In this document: piece after piece, positions 34,495 to 43,819 of the stretch | Layout: each line of letters opens with the position of its first letter | How positions within the stretch are numbered: position 1 is the first letter of the stretch | Assembly: GCA_021325255.1 (NCBI GenBank) | Contig: JAJPHP010000039.1 | Span: forward strand, 4,447 to 68,446 | Direction: 5' to 3' | Length of the DNA: 64,000 nt | Source of the DNA: Nitrososphaerota archaeon | GTDB taxonomy: Archaea > Thermoproteota > Nitrososphaeria > Nitrososphaerales > CADDZS01 | Notes under the pieces: generated by a model | What the model was told of the DNA's origin: nothing | Database searches by the model: none | Seen by the model: only the letters and a program-made list of their open reading frames with translations | Program-made: the position numbers and the translations under genes

Positions 34495-36231
34495 ATGAAG
34501 AACTCCCTAGTCGCCTCTATACTCCTCCAACTCGCCGATTACACTGAGATGGAGGACGACCAGCCCTACAGGGCGAGGGCGTACAGACGGGCAGCCCAGA
34601 CGATCGAGTCCATGAGAGAGGACATCGAGGATCTGTGGAAGGCAGGTACCTTGACGGAAATTCCCGGCGTCGGAGAGAATATCGAGAAGAAGATAGACGA
34701 GATACTGAGGACGGGCAAGCTCGAGACGCTCGAGAAGATTAAGAAAAGGACGCCCGTTGACGTCGCTTCACTCCTCAAGGTCGAAGGCATCGGGCCGAAG
34801 ACGGCAAGGGACTTGTACGCTCAGCTTCAGGTAAAGAATCTCGAGGATCTCGAGGCAGCGATAAGAGCCGGCAAGCTCAGAAACTTTAGAGCACTCGGGG
34901 TAAAGACCGAGGCGCAACTTCTGGAGAGGATTCAGAACGCGCGCACCCAGTCAAACCGCGTCCTCCTTGTAAAGGGAATCTTCCTCGCCAACCGAGTCAT
35001 GCAACAGATCAAGAAAATCCCAGGAATCAAGAGATTTGCTGCGGCGGGCTCGCTTCGTAGGATGAAAGACACGATTGGCGACCTCGACGTCCTGATCGAG
35101 ACAGACGACCCGAGAAAATCAATCGAGTACTTCACAAAGGGGGACGAAGTCAGGGAGGTCGTTCTCTCTGGAGACCTCAAGACTTCGGTGAAGATTGACG
35201 AAAACTTCCAGGTAGATGTGAGAGTAATCCCCGAAAAGTCGTGGGGTGCAGCCCTCCTCTACTTCACCGGTTCAAAGGCCCACAACATCGAGCTGAGGAC
35301 TGTCGCTACACGTAAGGGGCTCAGGCTCAACGAGTACGGGCTGTTCAAGGGCGGGGACAACAACAACGGCACCGCGGTTGCCGGAGAAACGGAGGAGAGC
35401 ATCTACTCCGCACTGGGACTTGATTACGTCGAGCCAGAGCTCAGGGAAAACAGGGGCGAGATCCAGGCTGCCGCCGCGCACACTTTACCTCATCTTCTCA
35501 CAACCGGGGACATCAAAGGGGACCTACAGATGCACACAGACTGGAGCGATGGTACCGAAACCGTTGAGGTCATGGCGGAGGCTTCGAGGAGGCTGGGGTA
35601 CGAGTACATTGCGATTACAGACCACATTGGATCACTAAAGATTGCAAACGCGCTGAATGAAACTCGCATCAAGGAGCAAAGGAAGGTAATCGAGAAACTC
35701 AACGAGTCCTACGAAAAGTCGGGTGTGAAGTTCCATGTTCTTCAAGGGGCCGAGGTCAACATCAAGGCCGACGGCAGGCTCGACATGAAGGACTCTGTGC
35801 TCAAGGAGTTTGACGTGGTCCTTGCGTCTATTCACAGCGGGTTCAAAGACGATGCCCAGAAGATTACCATGAGGATAGTAAGCGCACTTGAAAATGAAAA
35901 CGTGGACATACTCGCCCATCCAACAGGCAGGCTGCTGCTTGAGAGGAGCGGCTACGCGTTTGATGTGCCAAAGGTCTTCGATAAGGCAATCTCGACCTCC
36001 ACGGTTCTTGAGATTGACGCTCACCCGAGCAGGCTTGACCTGAACGATGAGAAGGCGCATGAAGCCCTCAAGGCCGGATGCCTGCTTTCAATTGACACGG
36101 ACTCTCACGAATCGAGCGAGCTGGAATACATGAGCCTCGGGGTCGCTCAGGCAAGACGGGCTTGGGCAGAGAAGAAAGACATACTGAACACTAGAGACTA
36201 CCACGAACTCGTACGATACCTCTCATCTTGA
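34495..36231 (+). CDS. polX: Family X DNA polymerase with PHP domain (PolX)
   Basis: The 578-residue protein has an N-terminal 8-kDa-like/HhH region (IPGVGENIEKKI near 58, VEGIGPKTARDL near 98), the pol X palm motif GSLRRMKDTIGDLD carrying catalytic Asp residues, a second catalytic strand FQVDVRVI, TGSKAHNIELR of the thumb, and a C-terminal PHP phosphoesterase starting DLQMHTDWSDG with further metal ligands in TDHIG, HSGF, AHPTG and DTDSHE. This is the standard bacterial/archaeal PolX, combining gap-filling repair synthesis with 3'-5' exonuclease or AP processing. Confidence 0.94.
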   Translation: MKNSLVASILLQLADYTEMEDDQPYRARAYRRAAQTIESMREDIEDLWKAGTLTEIPGVGENIEKKIDEILRTGKLETLEKIKKRTPVDVASLLKVEGIGPKTARDLYAQLQVKNLEDLEAAIRAGKLRNFRALGVKTEAQLLERIQNARTQSNRVLLVKGIFLANRVMQQIKKIPGIKRFAAAGSLRRMKDTIGDLDVLIETDDPRKSIEYFTKGDEVREVVLSGDLKTSVKIDENFQVDVRVIPEKSWGAALLYFTGSKAHNIELRTVATRKGLRLNEYGLFKGGDNNNGTAVAGETEESIYSALGLDYVEPELRENRGEIQAAAAHTLPHLLTTGDIKGDLQMHTDWSDGTETVEVMAEASRRLGYEYIAITDHIGSLKIANALNETRIKEQRKVIEKLNESYEKSGVKFHVLQGAEVNIKADGRLDMKDSVLKEFDVVLASIHSGFKDDAQKITMRIVSALENENVDILAHPTGRLLLERSGYAFDVPKVFDKAISTSTVLEIDAHPSRLDLNDEKAHEALKAGCLLSIDTDSHESSELEYMSLGVAQARRAWAEKKDILNTRDYHELVRYLSS

Positions 36232-36334
36232 GAGAGTAAAGCGAGATCTTTCACTTCTCTTTGATATCCCAGTGCGAATGGTAACAACGAATAATTAATT
36301 CCCTCCAGCCCTCACACCGAAGTTCAACCGTTTG

Positions 36335-38200
36335 ATGCACGACTCTCAGGGAGCAAGGTCGCGGTCTTACAAGGTTCCGATACGTATCTTCATAGCGGCT
36401 GTAATCCCTTTCCTCCCGGCACTCCTCTTTGAAAAGTACACGTTCCATCTTTACCTGATTGCTGATCCGAATTTCTTTTTCTATTCAGGCTGGAGGTGGT
36501 GGGTCGACCTGATCTGCTTCGGAGTAGGAGGGGTCGCCTCAGCCCTCGTCGTGGGTCCGCAGAGGAGGAAGATCGGAACTATGCCACCAATCATAGCCTC
36601 CGCGGCTCTCATAATTGCCCTAAACGTGGTCCCGCTATGTGATGCCAGAGAGTGTTACGTTAGCTCGACCGACGGTCTTGGTCAGCTCAGGGATTTCCTT
36701 CTGTTTGCTTCGGTTGGCGTGGTCACTGCAGCATCCACATCCACTTCTCCTGCGTTTTCAAGGAAAAGTATCAGCGGTGAAAAGCTTGCAGGGAACGGCG
36801 ACCCACGGATAAATATTCGCAACAGCGATCTCAAAACATATTTCGATAACGCCTTTGAGTTTGGCGTCCTGACGCTCCTGGGCTACGCCCTGAGCTTCTA
36901 TCCAATCATGCACATTTTCGCAGGTGTGAGCGTCCCCTATCCACAAGACTATCTTCAGTGGTTCCTGGCGGGAGCTCCCGCAGCAATCAGCTGCTCGCTG
37001 CTGGCTCTAGACAAGTTCGATGGTAAGAAATTACTCTTTATGGTATTCCTGACGGGCATCTCGGGCGTCATACTCGGGATTGCCCTAGGCGTCCTCCTTC
37101 CCTGCGAAGCATGCGAGAACTATGGTGTCTCCATCGCTTCAATCCTGATAGTTGCGTCGCTCTTTAGCCTCCCAGCTGTTGTGTTCGCTTCAAAATCATT
37201 GTTTCCTCGTGAAATCAATTCTCGCAAAACTGGAGTAGCAAGGCCGCGGTCAACCACGCGAGCCCCCGTCGCCATAAGCGCAACAGTAATCGTTGTGACA
37301 ATGATTCTGCTATGGAGCCTTTTCTTCGTCGGCTCAAACTATCAGGCGTCGCTTGTCAACGTCTTTGGCGGAACGACGGTGTCACGCTTTTCTCCGTTCG
37401 AAGTAGGAGGAACCTTCGTATACGACGCGGGATACCTCGCAATCCCAAGAGTTGCCACGAGCGCGGTCGGCGTGAATGTGAGTTTTGGCGGCACGTCAAT
37501 AGACTCGGCAAGGTTTCCCAATGATTTCCTCGCCGCCGGCGTGGGTGACCAGTCTCCGAACTGCTGCAAGGATGGATTAGATCTGTTCTACAGGGCTGAT
37601 GTCGCATTGTTCAGCAACGGTAGTGAGTATGCCCTAGCTAGGGCCTGGTGGGCGTGTGACCCCAACGCTGCTTGCGGGGGATACAGCTGGCAGCAACTTC
37701 TTCACCTCAGTGCGGCCCAGTTGCCCTCGAGAGCATTATCACACTGGGTGCAGGTCGAAATGAATTGGACTGATTCTGGACAGATCGTCTGGTACTACAG
37801 GATTAATTACAACGAAACGAGTAGTTCCCCTTGGATAGCATACAGTAGTTACGACCCTCCGAAGATTCAGAACCATTACTGGGATGCAGGACTGTTTTAC
37901 GTAGGAGAAGGGAACCGTCCTGCATACTATGCGTACTTTTACCAGTTCGGTGTATCAAGCGCCTACCCCATAACCGACCGCAGCTGGCGCATCTATGAAC
38001 AGTGCCCCATGCTAGTCTTGAACGGCGCCTGGACATGTGCACCAAAGGCGGGCTTCATAAATGGAATACACTCCTTCTGGAAGGTGCTCTACACAGCCGG
38101 AGCAAGCTACAGCGGAATGAATTTTTCCTACCTCGGAGGCCACGAAGTGGAGTTCTACTATTCGGGTACCAGTCCAGCAGACGGCACTCCAATTTGGTGA
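36335..38200 (+). CDS. Polytopic membrane protein with large extracellular C-terminal domain
   Basis: The protein is about 621 residues. Eight to nine membrane helices occupy residues 15-330 (examples: IFIAAVIPFLPALLF, VGGVASALVV, LLFMVFLTGISGVILGIALGV, ISATVIVVTMILLWSLFFV). The remaining 290 residues are Trp/Tyr-rich, beta-like and face outside. Cys pairs (DQSPNCCKDG, WWACDPNAACGG) probably form disulfides. No family recognised. The ATG at 36335 follows a TTG in frame; ATG is preferred. Confidence 0.7.
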   Translation: MHDSQGARSRSYKVPIRIFIAAVIPFLPALLFEKYTFHLYLIADPNFFFYSGWRWWVDLICFGVGGVASALVVGPQRRKIGTMPPIIASAALIIALNVVPLCDARECYVSSTDGLGQLRDFLLFASVGVVTAASTSTSPAFSRKSISGEKLAGNGDPRINIRNSDLKTYFDNAFEFGVLTLLGYALSFYPIMHIFAGVSVPYPQDYLQWFLAGAPAAISCSLLALDKFDGKKLLFMVFLTGISGVILGIALGVLLPCEACENYGVSIASILIVASLFSLPAVVFASKSLFPREINSRKTGVARPRSTTRAPVAISATVIVVTMILLWSLFFVGSNYQASLVNVFGGTTVSRFSPFEVGGTFVYDAGYLAIPRVATSAVGVNVSFGGTSIDSARFPNDFLAAGVGDQSPNCCKDGLDLFYRADVALFSNGSEYALARAWWACDPNAACGGYSWQQLLHLSAAQLPSRALSHWVQVEMNWTDSGQIVWYYRINYNETSSSPWIAYSSYDPPKIQNHYWDAGLFYVGEGNRPAYYAYFYQFGVSSAYPITDRSWRIYEQCPMLVLNGAWTCAPKAGFINGIHSFWKVLYTAGASYSGMNFSYLGGHEVEFYYSGTSPADGTPIW

Positions 38201-38244
38201 GTCAGGAAAAAAAAGCACAGAGAGAGGGAAGGGGAGGTCTCCGT

Positions 38245-38679
38245 TCATGTCCCGCTCTTTTTAAGCATGGTGAGCTTTCGATGCTCCTGCATCAAGCACC
38301 TGTCGTACACAACTTTGATTCCGCTTCTTGCAACTTTTTCCTCAGCCTCTGCATTGTGAATCCCAAGCTGCAACCAGAAAACCTTTGGTTTCTTTGAAGT
38401 GACATCATCGACGTAATTCGGAACGTCCTCGCTCGGGCGAAAGACGTCCACGATGTCAACTTCGCCTGGGACATCGGCGAGCCTCTTGTATGATTTCTGT
38501 CCAAGTATCTGATCTGCGCTTGGATTCACAGGGATGATGCGGTACCCTTTTTCCATCAGGTAAGCCGGGATAGAGTACGCGTCCTTCTCAGGGTTCTTGG
38601 ACATGCCGATGACCGCAATCGTCTTGTACTTTTCTAGGATATCAAAAATCTCTTCTTGCGGGGGATTTTGCACTACCAT
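38245..38679 (-). CDS. CoA-binding domain protein (YccU-like)
   Basis: The 144-residue Rossmann-fold protein of the CoA_binding_2 family includes KTIAVIGMSKNPEKDAY near 19-35, GYRIIPVNPSADQILG near 45, VDIVDVFRPSEDVP near 75 and VFWLQLGIHNAEAEEKV near 100. The final segment VVYDRCLMQEHRKL is typical of the family. It binds CoA or a related nucleotide and is often linked to protein acylation or thiol protection; the exact role is unknown. Confidence 0.88.
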   Translation of the reverse strand: MVVQNPPQEEIFDILEKYKTIAVIGMSKNPEKDAYSIPAYLMEKGYRIIPVNPSADQILGQKSYKRLADVPGEVDIVDVFRPSEDVPNYVDDVTSKKPKVFWLQLGIHNAEAEEKVARSGIKVVYDRCLMQEHRKLTMLKKSGT

Positions 38680-39044
38680 GGCTTTGGAAAAACACCTTTC
38701 TCTCTCCAGTATTCAGCAATCTTGCTTTATCGTCAAAGGCGCTTTTATCGTTTGATTTTTGTAAGGCAATGAATGAAGAAAAAGCGAAATGGAATCGAGG
38801 AATCAGAACAGTATGCCGCCTATGCCTCAAGCGTTCTGAATGGTTAGCAAGAATCTTCGTTCCTTTGTTTCCTAGAATGATTTTCTTGGCAGGAAATCGT
38901 CGCAAAGCACTCTAGCACTGCGCTACATTTATTTTGGCTCCTTGAAAACAATGATTTCTCAAAGACGATCTGTCGCACAAGGTAACGGGGCATTGGCAAC
39001 CCGCACGCTCAGATGATTTTGAAGAGGAAGAAGAAAAGGACACA

Positions 39045-39626
39045 ATGAACGCAAGATTAACAGAGAAGATTTTGGACAGTGATCCGACGCATGACTACCA
39101 AGTGCTCGCAATGATGGAGAAAAAGTTCGAGGAGAGGGATCCGCGCTACTTCAACGAAGTCTTGTTGAACGAACCAACCCTTGTCGTCAGGGTTCACGCG
39201 GTGACGGCACTCAGCGAGATTGGCGACGAAAGCTCGGTTCCGGTTCTCGCAGAGGTGATGAAGAAAGATCCCAGTCCTCTAATCAGGCACGAGTGCGCGT
39301 TTTCTCTCGGTCAGATGGGGCTCAGGAGCGCCGTCCCTTACTTGTGCGACTCTGCGCTCAACGACCCATCCGAGATAGTTAGACATGAGTCAGCCGCCGC
39401 GCTCGGCGCGATCGGTGACGAGAGCGCAAGAGAAGCCTTGGAAAAAGCCTCAAAGGATCCTAGCGACGAGGTCAAAGGATCCGCGATTGCTTCACTGTTT
39501 AACCTAGATTTCCTTGCCTACTCCGCAAAGCATCCTCTGACAGCTATCGTAAATGAAAGGGAGGAAGCGGAGAGAACAAAAAGGAAGAAAGAAGAAAGCG
39601 AGTCCCGGAGGATGCCGCATCCTTAG
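39045..39626 (+). CDS. HEAT-repeat protein with deoxyhypusine hydroxylase-like HE motifs
   Basis: The 193-residue protein consists of three to four HEAT-like repeats. Two carry His-Glu pairs: His82-Glu83 in IRHECAFSLGQMG and His114-Glu115 in VRHESAAALGAIGDE. Spacing (32) and surrounding residues match the N-terminal half of eukaryotic deoxyhypusine hydroxylase (HE at 56-57 and 89-90 in human), whose four HE pairs hold a diiron centre. Here only one half is present, so a homodimer would be needed. Generic PBS-lyase-type HEAT repeats can contain RHE by chance. The C-terminus is a charged tail overlapping the convergent reductase gene by 4 nt. Confidence 0.7.
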   Translation: MNARLTEKILDSDPTHDYQVLAMMEKKFEERDPRYFNEVLLNEPTLVVRVHAVTALSEIGDESSVPVLAEVMKKDPSPLIRHECAFSLGQMGLRSAVPYLCDSALNDPSEIVRHESAAALGAIGDESAREALEKASKDPSDEVKGSAIASLFNLDFLAYSAKHPLTAIVNEREEAERTKRKKEESESRRMPHP

Positions 39627-42259
39627 AACTTTTCAAAGGCTTCGTTTAGTTCTCTGTGGAGACCGTTTCTCCACTCGTCAAACCCCGAGGGCGAATCTGG
39701 ATACTTTAGGTTGTGCTCTATCAGCGTCTCGCTCTTCTTAGCCGTGAATTGCAGCCCCTTTGCAAGACCAGGGTGCGTCGCGATGCGAGCGAGCATTGCC
39801 GGTCCGAGCATCCTCAACCTGCTAAACTTCGGGTGCTCCCTGTTCACGATTGCCGCGACGTCCTCTTCCGAGAGGAAGTACTTCATGCCGTAACTTATTT
39901 CGTCGTTTGAAAGCGTCTGGAGGTACCTCCGCAGGACTTCAAAACTCGCCATCTGGTATCCGTGGTGCCTCATGTAGTCGATGTTGTATCTCCACAGCGA
40001 AGCCTCGCTCGTGTCTCCCACCTCGATCGCTTGCGCGGCGACTCTGCCGAGTATCACACTTGCGTAGATTGATGGGCCTATCCCTCCTGCGTCTATGGGT
40101 CTAGCCATCCAGCCGGCGTCGCCTACTATGGCGTATCCGTTTGCGACGAGGCAGTCGTTGTGCCGCCTGACCGAGACCTGCCAGCTCCCTTTTGTATTTC
40201 CCGAATCCGCCTCGCCTGGCGATTGGAGTGGGTTCTTGATGGCCTTGTTTTGCCTCACGTATTCGTCGATTAGGTCCTGCAATCCGTCTTTGCGATTGTA
40301 CTTTGCGTTTCGAGCGTCGAGCGCCTTTTTCTGAACGCCTAAACCAATATTGACTTTGGCTTCGCCTTTGGCGAAGGTCCAGCAGTTATGCACATTGAAT
40401 ATGGGGCTAAAATCTCCCGCCGAATTGAGATCATAGACAGGCCCAGAGTAGGGAATCCGAGCGAGTTTTCGAATTCTTACGTAGATGCATCCATCCCCGA
40501 TGAAGAACCTGTTTCGTTGATTGTTCTTTGCCCTCCATAGGTTTTCTTCCTTGAAAAAGTTAGCTTGGTAACCTGAAACAATTGCGACCCATGCCCCTTT
40601 CTTCTTGTTCAGTTTGATTGATGCGACAACCTTCAGACTCGCGAGAAGCATCCATAGATCGATTATCAAACTTCGCGAGACCGTGGTGTAGTTTCTCTTA
40701 TCAGATCGTCCGTTCCTGCCCTTTTCTATCGTGCCGTCGCCGAGGTACATTCCTCTGAGTAGCGAGAGCTTGCCCTCTTCCGAGAGATTGTAAACCCACG
40801 GAGGCAATTTCTTGGTGTGGGCTCCTATACCAAAGCATTTTCCAAAAAGAGTACCGACGAGAGAATTCGTAATCTCTATGTTGTGACATGGAAGTGTTCT
40901 ATCCGCTCTCTGACCGTCCCAGACCAGCCAATTGTAGCCAAGGGAATCGATTAGATTTTTGATTCTCTCGACATGCTTTTCGTTTGTGTTTGAAATAGTA
41001 ACATGACCGCGCTTTATGCAGCCTTCAGAAACGTACCAGCCACAGAGCTCGAGGAACTCATTACTAAGAGGCACCTTCACCGGAAGCTTTGTTCCCTTGG
41101 GATGCTTCGCTCGGCCTGTTTTACTTTGGTAACTGCCGTCAGGGGCGCGTCCATTGAAAAAGTGTTTTGAAATTCCGACATGAACATAATCCCCTTCCGA
41201 GATTCCCTCGACATAGTCGAGAGCATTGATAAACGAAATTTGGTCTTGATTCTGTTTCGGAAGGAGCAATACAAGATAGTCTCCATGCCTTCGCGTTGCG
41301 TGGGTACTCTTTACGAGTAAATCTGCAGGCTTCCATGTCTCGCCCTCCTTCTGATTCCACACCCTGACGAGATGGTCAGGAGTCATCTTGATTTCAAAGT
41401 TGAGCATGCTTGGCGTCACACTAACAAGCTCTCCGTTGTATTCCCTGACGCTGGTATCGGCTACGGGGATCCATCCCGAAGACGTTAGTATCTCATCCCC
41501 AATTTTGATATCTTGAATAGGCTTCAGACTATTTTTGCAAACGACAGGTGTGTCAGGTGCAAGGCAGTATCCTCCTGGTGCCAGGTATTGGTCGAGGTGA
41601 ATGATTGCATACTTTGAGTCAAACCAGGTGGGGTCGTCGGCGCCTTTTTTAAAATCGAAGATGTACCTTCCCGTGCTCTCTAGGTCGTCCCTGTTTATCT
41701 CCTTCTCAATCTTTGACTGGATCGGAAGATTAGGGCGGAGCTTCGTAGCAGATCCCGCCGCGTCGACGACTAGCCTCGCAGTTTTTTTGAACTCCGTACC
41801 GTCGGCCATGTTTCTGCCGATCACTCCGGTGATCGCCCCGTTTTCCGAAAGCGGTCTGTCAACTACGACATTGAAAACAAACTCTACGCCAAGTTTCTTT
41901 GCGTCCTCGACCTGCCTGCGAGGGAGTATTTTCCGGTTCAGGATGTAACCCTCGCCCTCGAACAACACCTTGGTCTCGTGGTCCGGCGAGTAGACGAGAA
42001 CTCCTTCGACCCTGTGCTCAAGCTCGGGCTTGCCGTATCTAATTCCGATATTGTCGGCAATGTAGTCAAGGCTCCTCTTGCTGACTGCATCACCGCAGGT
42101 CCATCCGTTGATCGTCTTCTTTCCCGGCGACTCCGGCAGGTTCCTGTCGACCACGAGGACGCGGGCCTTCTGCTTTGAATAAGCACCGATTGCGGCGGCT
42201 GTGATTAGACCGGACATTCCGCCTCCGGCTACAATAACATCGTAATCAAAAGTTGCCAA
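39623..42259 (-). CDS. Geranylgeranyl reductase family protein interrupted by an intein
   Basis: The 878-residue precursor splices to about 484 residues. The FAD-dependent host begins DYDVIVAGGGMSGLITA (Rossmann motif), has NGWTCGDAVSKR near 51, the APGGY|CWTFAKGEAKVNIGLG substrate motif split by the intein, and YAIVGDAGWMARPIDAGGIGPS in the C-terminal part. It probably saturates isoprenoid chains of archaeal membrane lipids or a related polyprenyl substrate. The intein occupies residues 232-625. The host C-terminus is longer than in minimal reductases. Confidence 0.9.
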   Translation of the reverse strand: MATFDYDVIVAGGGMSGLITAAAIGAYSKQKARVLVVDRNLPESPGKKTINGWTCGDAVSKRSLDYIADNIGIRYGKPELEHRVEGVLVYSPDHETKVLFEGEGYILNRKILPRRQVEDAKKLGVEFVFNVVVDRPLSENGAITGVIGRNMADGTEFKKTARLVVDAAGSATKLRPNLPIQSKIEKEINRDDLESTGRYIFDFKKGADDPTWFDSKYAIIHLDQYLAPGGYCLAPDTPVVCKNSLKPIQDIKIGDEILTSSGWIPVADTSVREYNGELVSVTPSMLNFEIKMTPDHLVRVWNQKEGETWKPADLLVKSTHATRRHGDYLVLLLPKQNQDQISFINALDYVEGISEGDYVHVGISKHFFNGRAPDGSYQSKTGRAKHPKGTKLPVKVPLSNEFLELCGWYVSEGCIKRGHVTISNTNEKHVERIKNLIDSLGYNWLVWDGQRADRTLPCHNIEITNSLVGTLFGKCFGIGAHTKKLPPWVYNLSEEGKLSLLRGMYLGDGTIEKGRNGRSDKRNYTTVSRSLIIDLWMLLASLKVVASIKLNKKKGAWVAIVSGYQANFFKEENLWRAKNNQRNRFFIGDGCIYVRIRKLARIPYSGPVYDLNSAGDFSPIFNVHNCWTFAKGEAKVNIGLGVQKKALDARNAKYNRKDGLQDLIDEYVRQNKAIKNPLQSPGEADSGNTKGSWQVSVRRHNDCLVANGYAIVGDAGWMARPIDAGGIGPSIYASVILGRVAAQAIEVGDTSEASLWRYNIDYMRHHGYQMASFEVLRRYLQTLSNDEISYGMKYFLSEEDVAAIVNREHPKFSRLRMLGPAMLARIATHPGLAKGLQFTAKKSETLIEHNLKYPDSPSGFDEWRNGLHRELNEAFEKF
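40385..41566 (-). mobile_element. Intein with LAGLIDADG homing endonuclease
   Basis: A 394-residue intein starts at Cys232 (CLAPDTPVVC, block A) and ends with VHN before Cys626, the +1 residue. Block B is in MTPDHLVRVW (Thr-x-x-His). The endonuclease has two LAGLIDADG helices, LELCGWYVSEGCI and LLRGMYLGDGTIE. All nucleophiles (Cys1, terminal His-Asn, Cys+1) needed for splicing are present, and both endonuclease acidic residues (Glu and Asp) are kept, so it appears active or recently active. It sits in the most conserved part of the reductase, typical for inteins. Confidence 0.95.
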
Positions 42260-42543
42260 TTTGTTCTCTGCTTACTTCCTTTTTCCTTGCTACTCGATTC
42301 TGATTGAGTGTGAGCGCTTCCCTTCCACTCTTCTTTGTTTGGTAGAAGCAGTAAGACTCTTCGAGTTTATACTCGCGCTGGCTTTGGCAGATAAAAATCA
42401 TACTGTAGCCGACTAGCAACCTTCCTTGAAATAGTGAAATATCAATGAGCGTTGAGAGCGAAAGAGGCGCGCTTTCTCTTTGAGCAATCTAATAAACCAG
42501 TGAAACAGGTAACTGGAATGAATGTGGGAGATGTCTGGACGCG
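42260..42543. other. Intergenic, divergent promoters
   Basis: A 284-nt interval between the divergent reductase and phosphatase genes. It contains GCGTTGAGAG at 42449-42458, identical to the hairpin arm at 33586-33595, followed by an imperfect inverted repeat (AGAGCGAAAG with CTTTCTCT, 42455-42481). Confidence 0.4.
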
Positions 42544-43059
42544 ATGTTTGAGCCGGGCGATATTTTGCGCTTCCTTCACGACCACGTGAGAGGACGACCG
42601 ATGAATGTCTCCCTCATCGATGACCTTGTGGGAGGCTCCGCCCGTCCGTTTACTAGGAAGGCGGTGGTGTGGCTCGAGCGGGACCTAGGAATAAGATCCA
42701 TACTTTCGCTCACGGAAGAACCGCTCTCAAAGGACATCCTCAACGACGGGATTCGGTACAAGCACCTGGCGATAAACAACCATACCGTACCCAGCCTTGC
42801 ACAACTCCAATGCTGCGTAGATTTTCTGCTCGCCGAGACCTCGGCTGGCAACCGCGTCGTGGTTCACTGCGCCGCTGGGAAGGGGCGGACCGGGACTGTA
42901 CTTGCCGCGTACCTTTGCAGCAAATACGGAATGGATCCGATCCAGGCAATCAAGACTGTTAGGTCAAAGAGGCCGGGTTCGATAGAGAAAAACGGACAGG
43001 AGACCGCAGTCGTGCAGTTCTCCGAAATGATCCGACAATCGGGTATGGAGAAGAAGTAG
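42544..43059 (+). CDS. Dual-specificity protein phosphatase
   Basis: The 171-residue phosphatase of the tyrosine/dual-specificity class has the P-loop VHCAAGKGRTGT with catalytic Cys109 and Arg115. A candidate general-acid Asp or equivalent lies in the loop near residues 60-68, and GGSARPFT near 30 resembles the N-terminal substrate region of atypical DSPs. It would dephosphorylate phospho-Tyr/Ser/Thr proteins or phosphoinositol-like metabolites. Confidence 0.9.
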   Translation: MFEPGDILRFLHDHVRGRPMNVSLIDDLVGGSARPFTRKAVVWLERDLGIRSILSLTEEPLSKDILNDGIRYKHLAINNHTVPSLAQLQCCVDFLLAETSAGNRVVVHCAAGKGRTGTVLAAYLCSKYGMDPIQAIKTVRSKRPGSIEKNGQETAVVQFSEMIRQSGMEKK

Positions 43060-43102
43060 TAGTGAACTTTATCGCACTAGATTAGCGTACTGCCTATGAC
43101 TT

Positions 43103-43462
43103 TCAGCGTATCTGAGCGAGTTCTGGTTTCAACGGCTTTCTCCCCCTGAACCCCTCGGATCTCCCGTGCCAGTATGACACCTCGTCCTCACCTAGCTTCC
43201 AGCACAGACAAACCGGTTCCCCGTATCTCATCGCTGGGAAATCAATCAACCCTGTGTCGAGATCCTTTACCTCTATGCCTATTTCTTCGAGCTTTGCAAT
43301 GCAAATTCCGATCTGGTCGATGATTCTGTTTCGCTCCCTGCTCGACGGCGCCGTCTTATCTGCGAGCTTCTTCAACTCTACGACCTTGCTTACTAGAGGC
43401 CTCACTTCTGGCAGTTTCTTGTTTGCGCCCTCAGGCGTGAAAAAGTGATGATTTCCGTCCAT
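43103..43462 (-). CDS. DUF2203 family protein
   Basis: The 119-residue protein from ATG 43462 has the DUF2203 hallmarks: HFFTPEGANKKLPEVRPLV at the start, GIEVKDLDTGLIDFPA near 80 and VCLCWKLGEDEVSYWHGRSEGFRGRKPL at the end. The function of the family is unknown. A longer frame reaches 43597, but it would run through the TATA box of the divergent small gene at 43586, so the shorter start is preferred. Confidence 0.82.
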   Translation of the reverse strand: MDGNHHFFTPEGANKKLPEVRPLVSKVVELKKLADKTAPSSRERNRIIDQIGICIAKLEEIGIEVKDLDTGLIDFPAMRYGEPVCLCWKLGEDEVSYWHGRSEGFRGRKPLKPELAQIR

Positions 43463-43556
43463 GTCTGAGCTCTTGAAATCTCCGTCCGATATTTCTTCTT
43501 TGCTTCGCTTGCCGCAGTGTTTGGCGAAGGTGCGGGCTTTTGCAATTTGATTGTGG

Positions 43557-43565
43557 AAATATATT
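43557..43565 (+). promoter_or_regulatory. TATA box of small Cys-rich gene
   Basis: AAATATATT is centred about 25 nt before the ATG at 43586, predicting a leaderless transcript and separating it from DUF2203 on the other strand. Confidence 0.5.
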
Positions 43566-43585
43566 CTTTGCCCAGTAACCTGAGC

Positions 43586-43819
43586 ATGGGAATTCACTAC
43601 GAGAAAGTCGACGGAGATTACATACAGTGTTTGGCCGGATCTCGCATTGTATCATTCTTCTATCTTCGCAGATCAGAAACACTAACGACAGCGAAGGTGC
43701 TTTCGAAAGAAACATTTGGCGAGAAGCCCATCATGTGGAAGACTGAGCTTGCGCGATGCAGCCCGGATAAATGTAAGCAAGGATGTGATCATGCAGGCTT
43801 GAGGGCCTCTGGACTGTGA
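43586..43819 (+). CDS. Small protein with Cys cluster
   Basis: The 77-residue protein's C-terminal half contains RCSPDKCKQGCDHAG, a possible small metal site. The N-terminal half (MGIHYEKVDGDYIQCLAGSRIV) is beta-like. No family recognised. Support is the well-placed TATA box. It precedes endonuclease III on the same strand. Confidence 0.5.
   Translation: MGIHYEKVDGDYIQCLAGSRIVSFFYLRRSETLTTAKVLSKETFGEKPIMWKTELARCSPDKCKQGCDHAGLRASGL

Noticed and set aside
38642..38905. 87-codon minus-strand frame upstream of the CoA-binding gene
   Set aside because: Arg/Lys/Phe-rich with no domain and overlapping the start of the real gene in another frame.
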